The notes: generated from the letters alone by a model not told the origin. A stretch of 24,385 nt of DNA from an uncultured Desulfovibrio sp. (GCA_900553065.1 USBZ01000026.1:1-24385), one strand, 5' to 3'. Shown: positions 14,875 to 23,616, counted from the first letter of the stretch. Translations and numbers: made by a program.

Positions 14875-15858
14875 ATGTTTGCTTTTTTTGTTCGAAGATT
14901 CGGTCAGGCCATTCTGGCTCTGTTCGTCACATCCATACTTATCTTTCTGGCCGTCTACGCCATCGGCGACCCCGCCGAAGTGCTGATCGATCCGCAGGCG
15001 CCCGATGAACAGGTGGCACGCCTGCGCGCCGTGCTCGGTCTGGATAAGCCCCTCTGGCAGCAGTACCTCTTCTTCCTGGAAAGAGCCGCGCACGGCAGTC
15101 TCGGCCTGTCCTACTTCTACAAGGTGGACGCTCTCGATCTCATTCTGCAGCGCATGCCCGCCACCATCGAGCTGGCCCTCGTCGCATCCATGCTGGCCCT
15201 CGTCATCGGTATTCCGCTCGGCTTCATCGCCGGTGCCCGTCCCGACAGCATGCTCGGCCGCTCCATCATGGGCTTCTCCATCGCCGGATTCAGTCTCCCG
15301 GCCTTCTGGGTGGGACTGTGTCTGATCAAATTCTTCGCCGCTGACCTCCAGTGGCTGCCTTCCATCGGAAGAGGTGAAACAAGGGAGCTGTTCGGCATAC
15401 AATGGAGCATCCTGACACTTGACGGCTGGACGCACATCATTCTGCCCGCCATCACCCTGTCGCTGGCGAAACTGGCCCTCATCATCCGTCTGACGAGAGC
15501 CGGTGTCCGTGAAGCCATGCTCATGGACTACATAAAGTTCGCCCGCGCCAAGGGACTCGCGCCCAGAAGAATCCTCGGCGTCTACGTCATGAAGAACATC
15601 CTCATTCCCATCGTCACGGTGTTCGGTCTTGAGCTGGCACGACTTCTCACCGGCGCCATGATCGTGGAATCCGTCTTTGCCTGGCCCGGCATGGGCAAGC
15701 TGCTCATCGATTCGATGGGGGTTCTGGACCGCCCCATTCTCGTCGCCTTCCTTCTCATTACCGTGACGACCTTCATCGTCATCAATTTCATCGTCGATCT
15801 GCTCTACTCGGTCATAGACCCCCGAATCCGCCTTGGAGGAGGATCCCGCAATGACTAA
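14875..15858 (+). CDS. Peptide ABC transporter permease (DppB type)
   Basis: A 327-residue inner-membrane protein with about six helices. It has the DppB-type N-terminus (FVRRFGQAILALFVTSILIF) and a periplasmic loop with the family's LGLDKPLWQQYLFFL. The cytoplasmic EAA loop that docks the ATPases is REAMLMDYIKFARAKGLAPRRI. The C-terminal FAWPGMGKLL motif is also typical of this permease class. It pairs with the next permease to form the channel. GAGGGGGAT precedes the ATG. Its last codons overlap the next gene by 8 nt, so translation is probably coupled. Confidence 0.95.
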   Translation: MFAFFVRRFGQAILALFVTSILIFLAVYAIGDPAEVLIDPQAPDEQVARLRAVLGLDKPLWQQYLFFLERAAHGSLGLSYFYKVDALDLILQRMPATIELALVASMLALVIGIPLGFIAGARPDSMLGRSIMGFSIAGFSLPAFWVGLCLIKFFAADLQWLPSIGRGETRELFGIQWSILTLDGWTHIILPAITLSLAKLALIIRLTRAGVREAMLMDYIKFARAKGLAPRRILGVYVMKNILIPIVTVFGLELARLLTGAMIVESVFAWPGMGKLLIDSMGVLDRPILVAFLLITVTTFIVINFIVDLLYSVIDPRIRLGGGSRND

Positions 15859-16759
15859 ACGTTCCGCCTCCGCGTCCGGACAGGAAGAAAGCCGCTTCCG
15901 CAGAGCGGCCAGAGAATATTTCGAAAGTCCCCTGGCCACCATCGCTCTGGTGGTGTTCGTCCTCATCCTGCTCGCTGCGCTGCTTGCTCCCTGGATTTCG
16001 CCTCAGAATCCCTACGATCCTCTCGAAATCAACTTCATGGACGCCCGCCTCGCGCCCGGCAGTTCCGCTTCCGAAACCGACATGACCTACTGGCTCGGCA
16101 CCGACGCCCAGGGCCGCGACATGGTCAGCAGCATTCTCTACGGCATACGCATCAGTCTGGCCGTAGGTGTGCTCAGCTCCTTCATCGCCATGCTGGTGGG
16201 CGCCGCCCTCGGTCTGATCTCCTCCTATCTGGGCGGATTTTTCGACGCTCTGCTCATGAGAATTGTGGAAATCCAGATCAGCCTGCCCTCCGCTCTGGTG
16301 GCTCTGGTCTTCATCGCCCTGTTCGGCCGGGGTGTGGACAGACTCATCATAGCGCTGGTGCTGGTGCAATGGGCCTACTTTGCAAGAACGGTACGCGCCT
16401 CCGCCCTGTCGGAAAAAAACAAGGAATATGTGGAAGCCGCCACATGTCTGGCCATGCCCACATGGCGCATCGTCTTCCAGTACATCTTCCCCAACTGTCT
16501 TGCCCCGCTTCTGGTCATCGTCACCATCCAGATGAGCCATGCCATCACCCTTGAGGCCTCCCTTTCCTTCCTCGGACTGGGTCTGCCCATCACCGAACCG
16601 TCCCTCGGTCTGCTCATCTCCAACGGCTTCCGGCATCTGATGAACGGACGCTACTGGATCAGCATGTATCCCGGCGTAGCGCTCTTCATTCTCGTCATGG
16701 CCATCAACCTTGTGGCCGACCGGCTGCGCGACATCTTCAACCCGCGGCTGCAGCGCTAG
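15851..16759 (+). CDS. Peptide ABC transporter permease (DppC type)
   Basis: A 302-residue permease with a charged N-terminus, a first helix at about residues 30-50, the DppC-type WLGTDAQGRDMVSSILYGIRISL motif, and the EAA loop NKEYVEAATCLAMPTWRIVF. The C-terminal LEASLSFLGLGLP motif is typical of this class. I chose the ATG at 15851 because GGAGGAGG lies before it; an ATG at 15833 would add 6 residues and lacks that site. It forms the membrane channel with the DppB-type partner and ends 8 nt before the first ATPase gene. Confidence 0.95.
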   Translation: MTKRSASASGQEESRFRRAAREYFESPLATIALVVFVLILLAALLAPWISPQNPYDPLEINFMDARLAPGSSASETDMTYWLGTDAQGRDMVSSILYGIRISLAVGVLSSFIAMLVGAALGLISSYLGGFFDALLMRIVEIQISLPSALVALVFIALFGRGVDRLIIALVLVQWAYFARTVRASALSEKNKEYVEAATCLAMPTWRIVFQYIFPNCLAPLLVIVTIQMSHAITLEASLSFLGLGLPITEPSLGLLISNGFRHLMNGRYWISMYPGVALFILVMAINLVADRLRDIFNPRLQR

Positions 16760-16767
16760 GAGCTACC

Positions 16768-17763
16768 ATGTCCGACATCGTTCTCGACGTAGACAATCTG
16801 CACACGCACTTCTTTACCCGGCGCGGCCTGGTTCGTGCCGTGGACGGCATCAGTTTCAGTGTGCGCAAAGGTGAAGTGCTCGGACTGATCGGTGAATCCG
16901 GCTCGGGCAAAAGCGTGACCGGTTTCTCCATCATGCGCCTCGTGGACGCCCCCGGCCGCATCGTGGAAGGACATATCCGCTTCCGCGGGCAGGATCTGGC
17001 AAGCCTGAGCGAACGGCAGATGAGAGATCTGCGCGGCTCCCGCATCGCCATGATCTTCCAGGATCCCATGATGACGCTCAACCCCGTGCTGCGCATCGAC
17101 ACCCAGATGATCGACGCCGTGCTGGCCCACGACAACGTCAGCAAGGCCGAAGCGCGCATCCGGGCCAGAGACGCCCTGGGCAAGGTGGGCATTCCCTCCC
17201 CCGAGGAACGCCTCAAGGCGTATCCCCACCAGTTCTCCGGCGGCATGCGCCAGAGAGTCGCCATCGCCATCGCCATGCTGCATAAGCCCGACCTGCTCAT
17301 CGCCGACGAACCGACCACGGCTCTCGACGTCACCATTCAGGGCGAAATTCTGAGCGAAATGCAGAAGCTGTGCAAGGAAAGCGGAACGTCCCTCATCTGG
17401 ATCACCCATGACCTTGCCGTCGTGGCGGGTCTTGCCCACTCCATCTGCGTCATGTACGCCGGAAAGATCGCGGAATACGGCCCCGTCGACGACGTTCTGG
17501 ATCGTCCTCTTCATCCGTACACGCAGGGTCTGCTGCGCTCCATTCCCGGAGAAAACCTTGCCGAAAGAGGACAGCCTCTGCGCCAGATTCCCGGCTCCAT
17601 GCCGTCGCTGCTCTCCCTGCCCCCGGGTTGCGCCTTTGCTCCCCGCTGCGAATACGCCAGGCAGGAGTGCCGGAATACCGTCGATATGCGTACTCAGGGC
17701 GCACGTTCGGTGCGTTGCCTTTTTCCGCTCGCCCATAACAGCTCCACGGGAGGCAGGGCATGA
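16768..17763 (+). CDS. Peptide ABC transporter ATPase (DppD type)
   Basis: A 331-residue ATPase. Walker A is GESGSGKS (42-49), with a Q-loop in IFQDPMMTLNP, ABC signature FSGGMRQR, Walker B LLIADEPTTALD and the ITHD switch histidine. The C-terminal oligopeptide-transporter tail carries the four-cysteine set (GCAFAPRC...C...C) that holds a [4Fe-4S] cluster in characterised DppD proteins (family knowledge). TAGGAGC precedes the ATG. Its stop codon overlaps the next start by 4 nt (ATGA), which indicates coupled translation. Confidence 0.96.
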   Translation: MSDIVLDVDNLHTHFFTRRGLVRAVDGISFSVRKGEVLGLIGESGSGKSVTGFSIMRLVDAPGRIVEGHIRFRGQDLASLSERQMRDLRGSRIAMIFQDPMMTLNPVLRIDTQMIDAVLAHDNVSKAEARIRARDALGKVGIPSPEERLKAYPHQFSGGMRQRVAIAIAMLHKPDLLIADEPTTALDVTIQGEILSEMQKLCKESGTSLIWITHDLAVVAGLAHSICVMYAGKIAEYGPVDDVLDRPLHPYTQGLLRSIPGENLAERGQPLRQIPGSMPSLLSLPPGCAFAPRCEYARQECRNTVDMRTQGARSVRCLFPLAHNSSTGGRA

Positions 17764-18749
17764 ACGATCCATTTCTTGAAGTACGGGATCTTTCCAAAAA
17801 CTTCGTGCGTAAACTGACGCTGGCCGAAAAGGCCGGCAATCTCATCGGCTGCCAGTATCGCGAGCAGGTCGTACGCGCGGTGGACCATGTATCGCTGTCC
17901 GTCGCCAAGGGCGAAGTGCTCGGCGTGGTGGGCGAATCCGGCTGCGGCAAGTCCACCCTTGGCCGCATGGTCTGCGGTCTTCTGCCGCCGAGCTCCGGCG
18001 AAGTGCTGTTCCGCGGCAAGAACATCCACAGCCTGACCGGAAACGAACACCGCGAAACGCAGCTCCAGCTGCAGATGATCTTTCAGGATCCCTTCGCGTC
18101 CCTCAACCCGCGCATGCGCGTACGGGACATCATCGGTCATGCGCCGCTGGTGCACGGACTGGTATCGAAGGACAAGCTGGACGACTTCGTGGACGATCTT
18201 CTCGTCCGCGTCGGTCTCGATCCCAGCTACAAGCGTCGCTATCCCCATCAGTTCTCCGGCGGTCAGAGGCAGCGTGTGGGCATTGCCCGTGCGCTGGCGG
18301 TGTCTCCCAGCGTTCTCGTGTGCGACGAATCCGTCGCCGCTCTGGACGTGTCCATCCAGGCTCAGATCCTGAACATCTTCATGGAACTCCGGGATACGCT
18401 CGATCTGACGTGTCTGTTCATCAGCCACGACATCGGCGTGGTGCGCCACATCTCGCATCGTGTCGCCATCATGTATCTGGGCAGACTGGTGGAACTCGGA
18501 AGCAACGACGATATCTTCGGCAATCCGGCGCACCCCTATACCAGGCTTCTGCTCGACGGCGTTCCGCGGCTCAGCCAGAGGCACTTCGCCTTCCATACCA
18601 TCACCGGAGAAATTCCTTCTCCGCTGGCGCCGCCTCCGGGGTGTCATTTCCATCCCCGCTGCCCGCTGGCAACGGAACGCTGCAGAACGGAACGGCCCCA
18701 GCCGAGAGAACTTGCTCCCGGTCACATGGTGGCCTGCTTCGAGGCCTGA
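17760..18749 (+). CDS. Peptide ABC transporter ATPase (DppF type)
   Basis: A 329-residue ATPase and second motor subunit. It has Walker A GESGCGKST, Q-loop MIFQDPFASLNP, ABC signature FSGGQRQR, Walker B LVCDESVAALD and switch ISHD. In the Walker B motif the usual DEP is DES, a variant also seen in active DppF-like ATPases, so no loss of function is implied. The C-terminal PPGCHFHPRC...C...C tail again has four cysteines. It is followed after 56 bp by the M20 peptidase gene on the same transcript. Confidence 0.95.
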   Translation: MNDPFLEVRDLSKNFVRKLTLAEKAGNLIGCQYREQVVRAVDHVSLSVAKGEVLGVVGESGCGKSTLGRMVCGLLPPSSGEVLFRGKNIHSLTGNEHRETQLQLQMIFQDPFASLNPRMRVRDIIGHAPLVHGLVSKDKLDDFVDDLLVRVGLDPSYKRRYPHQFSGGQRQRVGIARALAVSPSVLVCDESVAALDVSIQAQILNIFMELRDTLDLTCLFISHDIGVVRHISHRVAIMYLGRLVELGSNDDIFGNPAHPYTRLLLDGVPRLSQRHFAFHTITGEIPSPLAPPPGCHFHPRCPLATERCRTERPQPRELAPGHMVACFEA

Positions 18750-18805
18750 TCCGAGAGCCTTCCGAAGCCTGTTTTCCTCAATGTCATACGCAGGAGTTTT
18801 GTGTC

Positions 18806-20026
18806 ATGATTCGTCCTCCTCTTCCTCCTGAAGCCAACCCCGATGCGGCGCTTCTGTCTTACTGCGAACAGGCTGAAGCCCGTGTGCTCGAGCTGACCGA
18901 ACAGCTGGTGAACATGGATTCCGGCACGGACGATCTGCCCGAGCTGGAACGCAAGGCCCACTTTCTGGCAGACATCTTCCGCGGTCTTGGCGCCGACTCC
19001 GTGGAGCTGAGAGAGGCTCCGGAACCCCGCCGGGGCAGCTATAACGTGGTTGCCACCTTCAAGGGAACGGGCAAGGCGCGCGTGCTCATGCTCACGCACT
19101 ACGACACCGTGTTTCGGGCTGGAGAATCCGCCCGCCGTCCCTTCCACATGGAGGGAGACTTCGCCTACGGTCCGGGCGTGGCCGACATGCAGTCTTCCAT
19201 CGCCATGCTCATTGCGGCCATCGAAGTGCTGCACGACAAGCTCGGTCAGCGCAACTACGGCACGCTCACCATTCACTGCAACGCCGATGAGGAAACCGGT
19301 TCCTACGGAAGCCGCGCCCTGATACAGGAGCTCGGCCGTGCCCACCATGTTTCCTACAACATGGAACAGAGCGGCAAGGAAGGTGAGCTCATCACCATCT
19401 CGGGCCGCGGCATCGCCAAGGGCACGCTCACCGTGACCGGCGTGGCATCCCATGCCGGAGGCGGTCCCGAAAAGGGCCGCAATGCCGGATACGAACTGGC
19501 GCATCAGCTTCTGCAGCTCATGGATCTGTCCCGTCCCGAAATCCGCACCGGCGTATACTGGACGGTCGGCAGCTTCGGCAACAAGCTCAACGTCATTCCC
19601 GATCACGCGGAAGCCTTTGCCGACATCCGCGTGACGCGCGTCGACGAATTCGACCGCATCAAAAACACCATCGAAGAAAGAATAAAGAACAAGCTTATTC
19701 CCGACTGCCGCGTCGAGTTCAGCATGGACATCAGCGTTCTGCCGTTCCAGAACGATCCGGTCACCCTGAATCTTGCCAACAAGGTCGTGGCCTTCACCGA
19801 GAAGGAACTCGGACGCAAGCTCGGTTTCCGGCACGCCAACGGCGGCAACGACACCAGCCACTGCGCTCAGGTCTGCCCCTCTCTGGACGGTTTCGGTCTG
19901 GGCTGCCTCGACAATCACAGCGAAAAGGAAAAGCTGCCCGTCTACACCATCATTCCCCGCATGTACATTCTTCTGCGCACCTGGCAGGAAACGTTTGCCG
20001 GCAGAATGCTGAACATCGATGATTGA
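18806..20026 (+). CDS. M20-family metallopeptidase (glutamate carboxypeptidase/ArgE/DapE type)
   Basis: A 406-residue di-zinc hydrolase. The metal and catalytic residues are visible: His98-x-Asp100 (LTHYDTV), bridging Asp127 (GVADMQS), catalytic Glu162 with ligand Glu163 (DEETGS), and a late His in DNHSEKE. The dimerisation lid is at about 190-300 (SGRGIAKGTLTV, SHAGGGPEKGRNA). It resembles carboxypeptidase G2-type enzymes that cleave C-terminal or N-acyl amino acids, but it lacks a signal peptide, so it should act on peptides after import. I chose the ATG at 18806, with CAGGAG 9 nt upstream; the frame is open further up only because it overlaps the ATPase gene. It ends the importer operon at a strong terminator. 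Which bond it cuts is unknown. Confidence 0.92.
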   Translation: MIRPPLPPEANPDAALLSYCEQAEARVLELTEQLVNMDSGTDDLPELERKAHFLADIFRGLGADSVELREAPEPRRGSYNVVATFKGTGKARVLMLTHYDTVFRAGESARRPFHMEGDFAYGPGVADMQSSIAMLIAAIEVLHDKLGQRNYGTLTIHCNADEETGSYGSRALIQELGRAHHVSYNMEQSGKEGELITISGRGIAKGTLTVTGVASHAGGGPEKGRNAGYELAHQLLQLMDLSRPEIRTGVYWTVGSFGNKLNVIPDHAEAFADIRVTRVDEFDRIKNTIEERIKNKLIPDCRVEFSMDISVLPFQNDPVTLNLANKVVAFTEKELGRKLGFRHANGGNDTSHCAQVCPSLDGFGLGCLDNHSEKEKLPVYTIIPRMYILLRTWQETFAGRMLNIDD

Positions 20027-20106
20027 ACCGGCAGCGGCGCCACGCCGTGAAGCCGAAGTGCTCCGCAGCGGCATCTTCCATCCTTAAAGATGCCCCGTGC
20101 GGAATC

Positions 20107-20139
20107 CGGCCCTGCACAACGCAGGGCCGACATTTTTTA
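20107..20139 (+). terminator. Intrinsic terminator of the PLP enzyme/importer/M20 operon
   Basis: Arms CGGCCCTGC (20107-20115) and GCAGGGCCG (20121-20129) form a perfect 9-bp stem with loop ACAAC, followed by ACATTTTTTAT. It lies 80 nt past the M20 stop codon and separates the M17 gene from the operon. Confidence 0.92.
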
Positions 20140-20305
20140 TCCTTCCGGGAGACTCCGGAAGAACAGATCTGACGGCCTGCTCCGCAGGCTCCGGCCCCGG
20201 ATACCCGCAACACGCCTGTCGGCCCTATTCTTCCGCCGAAGAGCGTCCGAATACGGACTGTCCGGATGTTTTCCCCTTTCCTCTTTCAATGACAAAGGAG
20301 CGTTT
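20140..20305 (+). promoter_or_regulatory. Structured upstream region of the M17 peptidase gene
   Basis: Between the terminator and the M17 start there are three consecutive small hairpins: CTTCCGG/CCGGAAG (20142-20161), GCCTGC/GCAGGC (20175-20189) and GTCCG/CGGAC (20245-20258). A promoter should lie here, but no good -35/-10 pair is visible. A role for the hairpins is not established. Confidence 0.3.
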
Positions 20306-21772
20306 ATGAGACCTGAGTTTCATGCTGAAGTTCCGGCGGAACTGAAGGCCGTCCGGATTGTCGGCGTACCCGGACTGCAGAAGCAAGAATCCTCCGTACT
20401 GGCGCCGGAAATAACGGAGGCGCTGAGCGCTCAGAATTTCAACGGCTCCCTGAATTCCTTCATGCCCCTGATCATGCAGGGACAGAACGGTGTGGAGAGC
20501 CTGCTTCTTGCCGGACTGGGCGACGACTTCTCCTTCACGCCCATCCGCTGCCGCAGGTTCGGAGCGCTGCTGGCCGATGCCGTGCGCGACTGCAGTGAAG
20601 TGCTCTTCCGTACGGAAGACGTCTTCCCCGGCCATCTGCCCGACGAGCAGGCCCTCATGCATATCCTGAACGGCTTCTGCGCCAGACAGTACAGCTTCGA
20701 CCGCTACCGCTCCACCCGGAACAATGCCGCTGTTCAGAAGCTGACTGTTGTGGATCCCCGGGCTGAAGCGCTGAGCACGCTCTGGGAAAAACAGGGACAC
20801 ATCGTGGATGCCGTGCAGAGAGTCAAGGATCTGGTGTTTGAAGCTCCCAACGTGCTTTATCCCGAAAGCATGGCAAACCTGGCCGTGCAGATGAAGAGCT
20901 GCGGCCTGGAAGTGACCGTCTTTGATGAAAAGGCGCTGGAGGAACTCGGCATGGGCGCACTTCTCGGCGTAGGACAGGGCAGCGTTCGTCCGCCCCGTCT
21001 GGCCATGCTGCGCTGGTCTGGAGACAGCAATCCCGACAATCCGCCCGTGGTTCTGGCCGGCAAGGGCATCACCTTCGACGCCGGCGGCCTGAGTCTCAAG
21101 ACCCGCCCCCACATGAAGGGGATGAAGAACGACATGGCCGGCGCTGCCGTGGTCATGGAACTGCTGCGCTGCGTTGCTGAAAACAAGCTTCCCCTCAATG
21201 TGGTCGGCCTTCTGGCTCTGGCGGAAAACATGCCCTCTGGAAACGCTCTGCGCCCCGACGACATCATCCGCACCATGTCCGGCAAGTATGTGGAAATCGT
21301 CAGTGCCGACGGCGAAGGTCGTCTGGTTCTCTGCGATGCCCTGTGGTACGCCGTGACCCGCCTCAATCCTTCCTGCGTCATCGACATCGCCACGCTGACC
21401 GGCGCCATGTCCACGTCTCTCGGCTGGCAGAAGGCCGGCCTGTTCTGCAACGACGACGCGCTGGCCGACGACCTGTACCATTCCGGTGAAGAAACCAGTG
21501 AAAGGCTCTGGCGCATGCCCATTGATGAAGATTACGACGATCTTCTTACCAAGGGCGACGCCGACATGGAAAACGCCACCTTCGGTCAGAATGCCCGCAG
21601 CATTTTTGCCGCCAAATTCCTGGAACAGTTCGTGGAAGGAGCTTCCTGGGCGCATATCGACATCGCCGGTACCGCCTGGAGCGAAAAGGATACGCCCCTG
21701 GCCCGCAAGGGAGCCACCGGCTTCGGACTTCAGCTGCTCTACCGCTTCCTGGAAAAACGCGCTTCGGCGTAG
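20306..21772 (+). CDS. M17 leucyl aminopeptidase family protein
   Basis: A 488-residue cytosolic aminopeptidase homologue. A poorly conserved N-terminal macro-like domain (1-165) precedes the catalytic domain. All residues known from E. coli PepA are present with a constant offset of 17: Lys253 and Asp258 (GKGITFDAGG), Lys265, Asp276 (KNDMAGAA), Asp335, Glu337 and Arg339. The family signature NTDAEGRL reads SADGEGRL (333-340), three changes that leave the ligands intact. It would release N-terminal amino acids from imported peptides. AAAGGAG lies 6 nt before the chosen ATG; the frame is open for 216 nt upstream, but that stretch is terminator and leader. It is transcribed apart from the importer operon and has its own terminator. 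Confidence 0.93.
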   Translation: MRPEFHAEVPAELKAVRIVGVPGLQKQESSVLAPEITEALSAQNFNGSLNSFMPLIMQGQNGVESLLLAGLGDDFSFTPIRCRRFGALLADAVRDCSEVLFRTEDVFPGHLPDEQALMHILNGFCARQYSFDRYRSTRNNAAVQKLTVVDPRAEALSTLWEKQGHIVDAVQRVKDLVFEAPNVLYPESMANLAVQMKSCGLEVTVFDEKALEELGMGALLGVGQGSVRPPRLAMLRWSGDSNPDNPPVVLAGKGITFDAGGLSLKTRPHMKGMKNDMAGAAVVMELLRCVAENKLPLNVVGLLALAENMPSGNALRPDDIIRTMSGKYVEIVSADGEGRLVLCDALWYAVTRLNPSCVIDIATLTGAMSTSLGWQKAGLFCNDDALADDLYHSGEETSERLWRMPIDEDYDDLLTKGDADMENATFGQNARSIFAAKFLEQFVEGASWAHIDIAGTAWSEKDTPLARKGATGFGLQLLYRFLEKRASA

Positions 21773-21837
21773 CTGTTGAGAACGTATGCCGAGGCGCCCG
21801 CAAAAGCACTTGCGCTCCGGTTCGGTTCAGCCAGATG

Positions 21838-21894
21838 AAGCCCCGTTTGAGGAAAACTCGACTTTCCGTCTGTTTCCTTGAACGGGGCTTTTCC
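21838..21894 (+). terminator. Intrinsic terminator of the M17 peptidase gene
   Basis: Arms AAGCCCCGTT (21838-21847) and AACGGGGCTT (21881-21890) extend inward through wobble pairs and AGGAAA/TTTCCT to a stem of about 18 bp. The T-run after it is short (CTTTTCC). Confidence 0.75.
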
Positions 21895-21914
21895 GTCTGC
21901 CGATATCGGCAGAC
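21895..21914. repeat. Perfect 20-bp palindrome
   Basis: GTCTGCCGATATCGGCAGAC reads the same on both strands and directly follows the M17 terminator. It could be a second hairpin or a protein-binding site. It is not near any start codon I can support, so an operator role is doubtful. Confidence 0.5.
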
Positions 21915-22332
21915 TCGTTACAATACTTTGAGACCGGCGCTGTCAGCCTTGTCTGCTTCAGACCTGCCCAGAAAACTGCGCCGATACTGTTTCCCGGCAT
22001 CATGAAAGCGAACGCCCGACCTGAGCAACAATAGGGGCAAGCACGACCGGAAGAGGGCGACAAGTCTTGGATTGGAAACATTCGCATATAAGAGTCATTG
22101 CCCGAACCTTCATGCAAAGAAAAAGAAGAAGATGCCTCCTCACTGAATCGCCAGCCCCTCATCTTCCTCTCATGGCGTATCCTTGCCCCCGGAAAGAAAA
22201 CAGGCGCATGCGCTTCGCTCGCGCATTGGCCGACTCCGGCATCATCCCTATTCCCACGGCTTTCCGGCTACGCCCATGGCGTCACTACTCATATTCATGC
22301 AGAGGTCGCAGGAAAATCTCGACCAGCTTCCC

Positions 22333-23616
22333 TTATAAGGCAATTCGGGCATCCTGATAGGACGTGGCGACGCCCTCTTTGATCGTCTCGATATAGGACT
22401 TTAAAAACGTGAGATTTTCCTGTCGAGAAATGGTTTTATTTTTCTGCATATTCCTTTCGGCAACATTAATTTTTTCAAGCAGTGAATCACTCTTTTCATA
22501 CATAGAGGCTGTTCCCGTAGAGAACAACACCGGTGCATCTTTTGATGCATTTTTTAACTTCATATATTTATTTAAATTCTTCTCACATTCGGCAATGAGT
22601 TCCATACCGCATTCGGGAAGAATGACCAAAAATTCATCACCACCCATGCGAATGATATATTTCGGCATTTGAATGACGGATTCAATAATATCAATTAATC
22701 TGACAATGATTTTATCTCCAAAGTCATGCCCAAGAAGATCATTGATCATCTTCAATCCGGTAATATCGATATACAGAACACTAATGGGCAACAGGCTTTC
22801 ACTCTTGATCTTATACCAGCAGTTTTTAAAAAACTCCCGATTATAGCATCCCGTCAGCGGATCTCGAAAACTCCTCTCCAAGGCGACTTCATAGTTTTTC
22901 TGTACAATATCAATACTCTGATTCGTTCCCCGTATGGAAATCGCTCGTCCCAGATGATCACGCTGAGCTACAAAGCCCTTTCCAATAGTCCAGATGTACT
23001 CTCCGTTTTTGTGCCTGAGCCGCACAAAACACTCGAACTTGTCTCCGACAGCCGGATTAATGGACAATTTTTCCTGAAAGATGATGGCTTCCGTATCATC
23101 AGGATGTACAAGCTTCTTCCAGCCTTCAAAGGTGTCGGGAAGCTTCTCGGAAGGCCAGTCATAGCCGAGCATGGCATGGTAGTTCTGGCAGAAATTACAT
23201 TTTCCAGAAACGCCGTTCCATTCCCAAAGGCCTATTTCTGAAGAGTTATATATTCTTGGAACGGAAAATTCGTTTTTCACTTCCACACAGTATCCGGAAA
23301 AATATACGGCCTTGCCTTCAGCGTCACGCTCAATAACAGACCCCTGAATGAGAACAGCCTTCCCTGCCGCATCTTTTTGAATCATGGCATTGATAATGAC
23401 AACGTCGCCGGATTCATTATTATTTAATATTTTATAAAAAAGATCGCCCGATATTTTATCCAAAGTACATAAAAAATCATTAAATGACACTTTATTATAT
23501 TCAAGATGAAATATCATTTTTGCCTTTTCATCAAGAAAAAGCGTCCCGCTTTTATAAAAAAAGAATCCGGGTGAAAACAATGATAGTTCATTTTCATTTT
23601 TTATAATACGGAACAT
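22333..23616 (-). CDS. PAS-domain diguanylate cyclase (GGDEF)
   Basis: A 427-residue soluble signalling protein. The N-terminal region (1-115) looks like a degenerate PAS. A PAS_3-type domain spans about 125-240 (IGLWEWNGVSG ... LVHPDDTEA ... RLRHKNGEYIWTIGKG). The C-terminal GGDEF domain starts at FRDPLTGCYNREFF (250-263). The active-site motif is intact (RMGGDEFLVIL, GGDEF at 325-329), with Asp284 and IND at 291-293, so c-di-GMP synthesis is expected. The inhibitory RxxD I-site that normally ends six residues before the motif reads QMPK, so product inhibition is probably absent. There are no membrane helices. AGAGG precedes the ATG. Its codons are much AT-richer than those of the neighbours, which suggests acquisition or a different history. 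Confidence 0.92.
   Translation of the reverse strand: MFRIIKNENELSLFSPGFFFYKSGTLFLDEKAKMIFHLEYNKVSFNDFLCTLDKISGDLFYKILNNNESGDVVIINAMIQKDAAGKAVLIQGSVIERDAEGKAVYFSGYCVEVKNEFSVPRIYNSSEIGLWEWNGVSGKCNFCQNYHAMLGYDWPSEKLPDTFEGWKKLVHPDDTEAIIFQEKLSINPAVGDKFECFVRLRHKNGEYIWTIGKGFVAQRDHLGRAISIRGTNQSIDIVQKNYEVALERSFRDPLTGCYNREFFKNCWYKIKSESLLPISVLYIDITGLKMINDLLGHDFGDKIIVRLIDIIESVIQMPKYIIRMGGDEFLVILPECGMELIAECEKNLNKYMKLKNASKDAPVLFSTGTASMYEKSDSLLEKINVAERNMQKNKTISRQENLTFLKSYIETIKEGVATSYQDARIAL

Larger units (their letters stand above)
21773..22332. other. Gap between M17 peptidase and diguanylate cyclase genes
   Basis: These 560 bases separate two convergent genes. They contain the M17 terminator (21838-21894) and, touching it, a 20-bp palindrome (21895-21914). 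The remaining 21915-22332 shows no recognisable gene: open frames there have no ribosome site or family motif. Base composition becomes less GC-rich toward the right. Confidence 0.5.

Noticed and set aside
18722..21655. Long minus-strand open frames opposite the M20 and M17 peptidases
   Set aside because: Low-complexity Gly/His/Val-rich shadows; the plus-strand frames carry complete catalytic residue sets.
21827..22162. Minus-strand open frame of 111 codons with a CPYC motif, considered as a transposase or zinc-ribbon remnant
   Set aside because: It runs through the M17 terminator, has poor start-site spacing and matches no family I can name; the CPYC alone is not enough.
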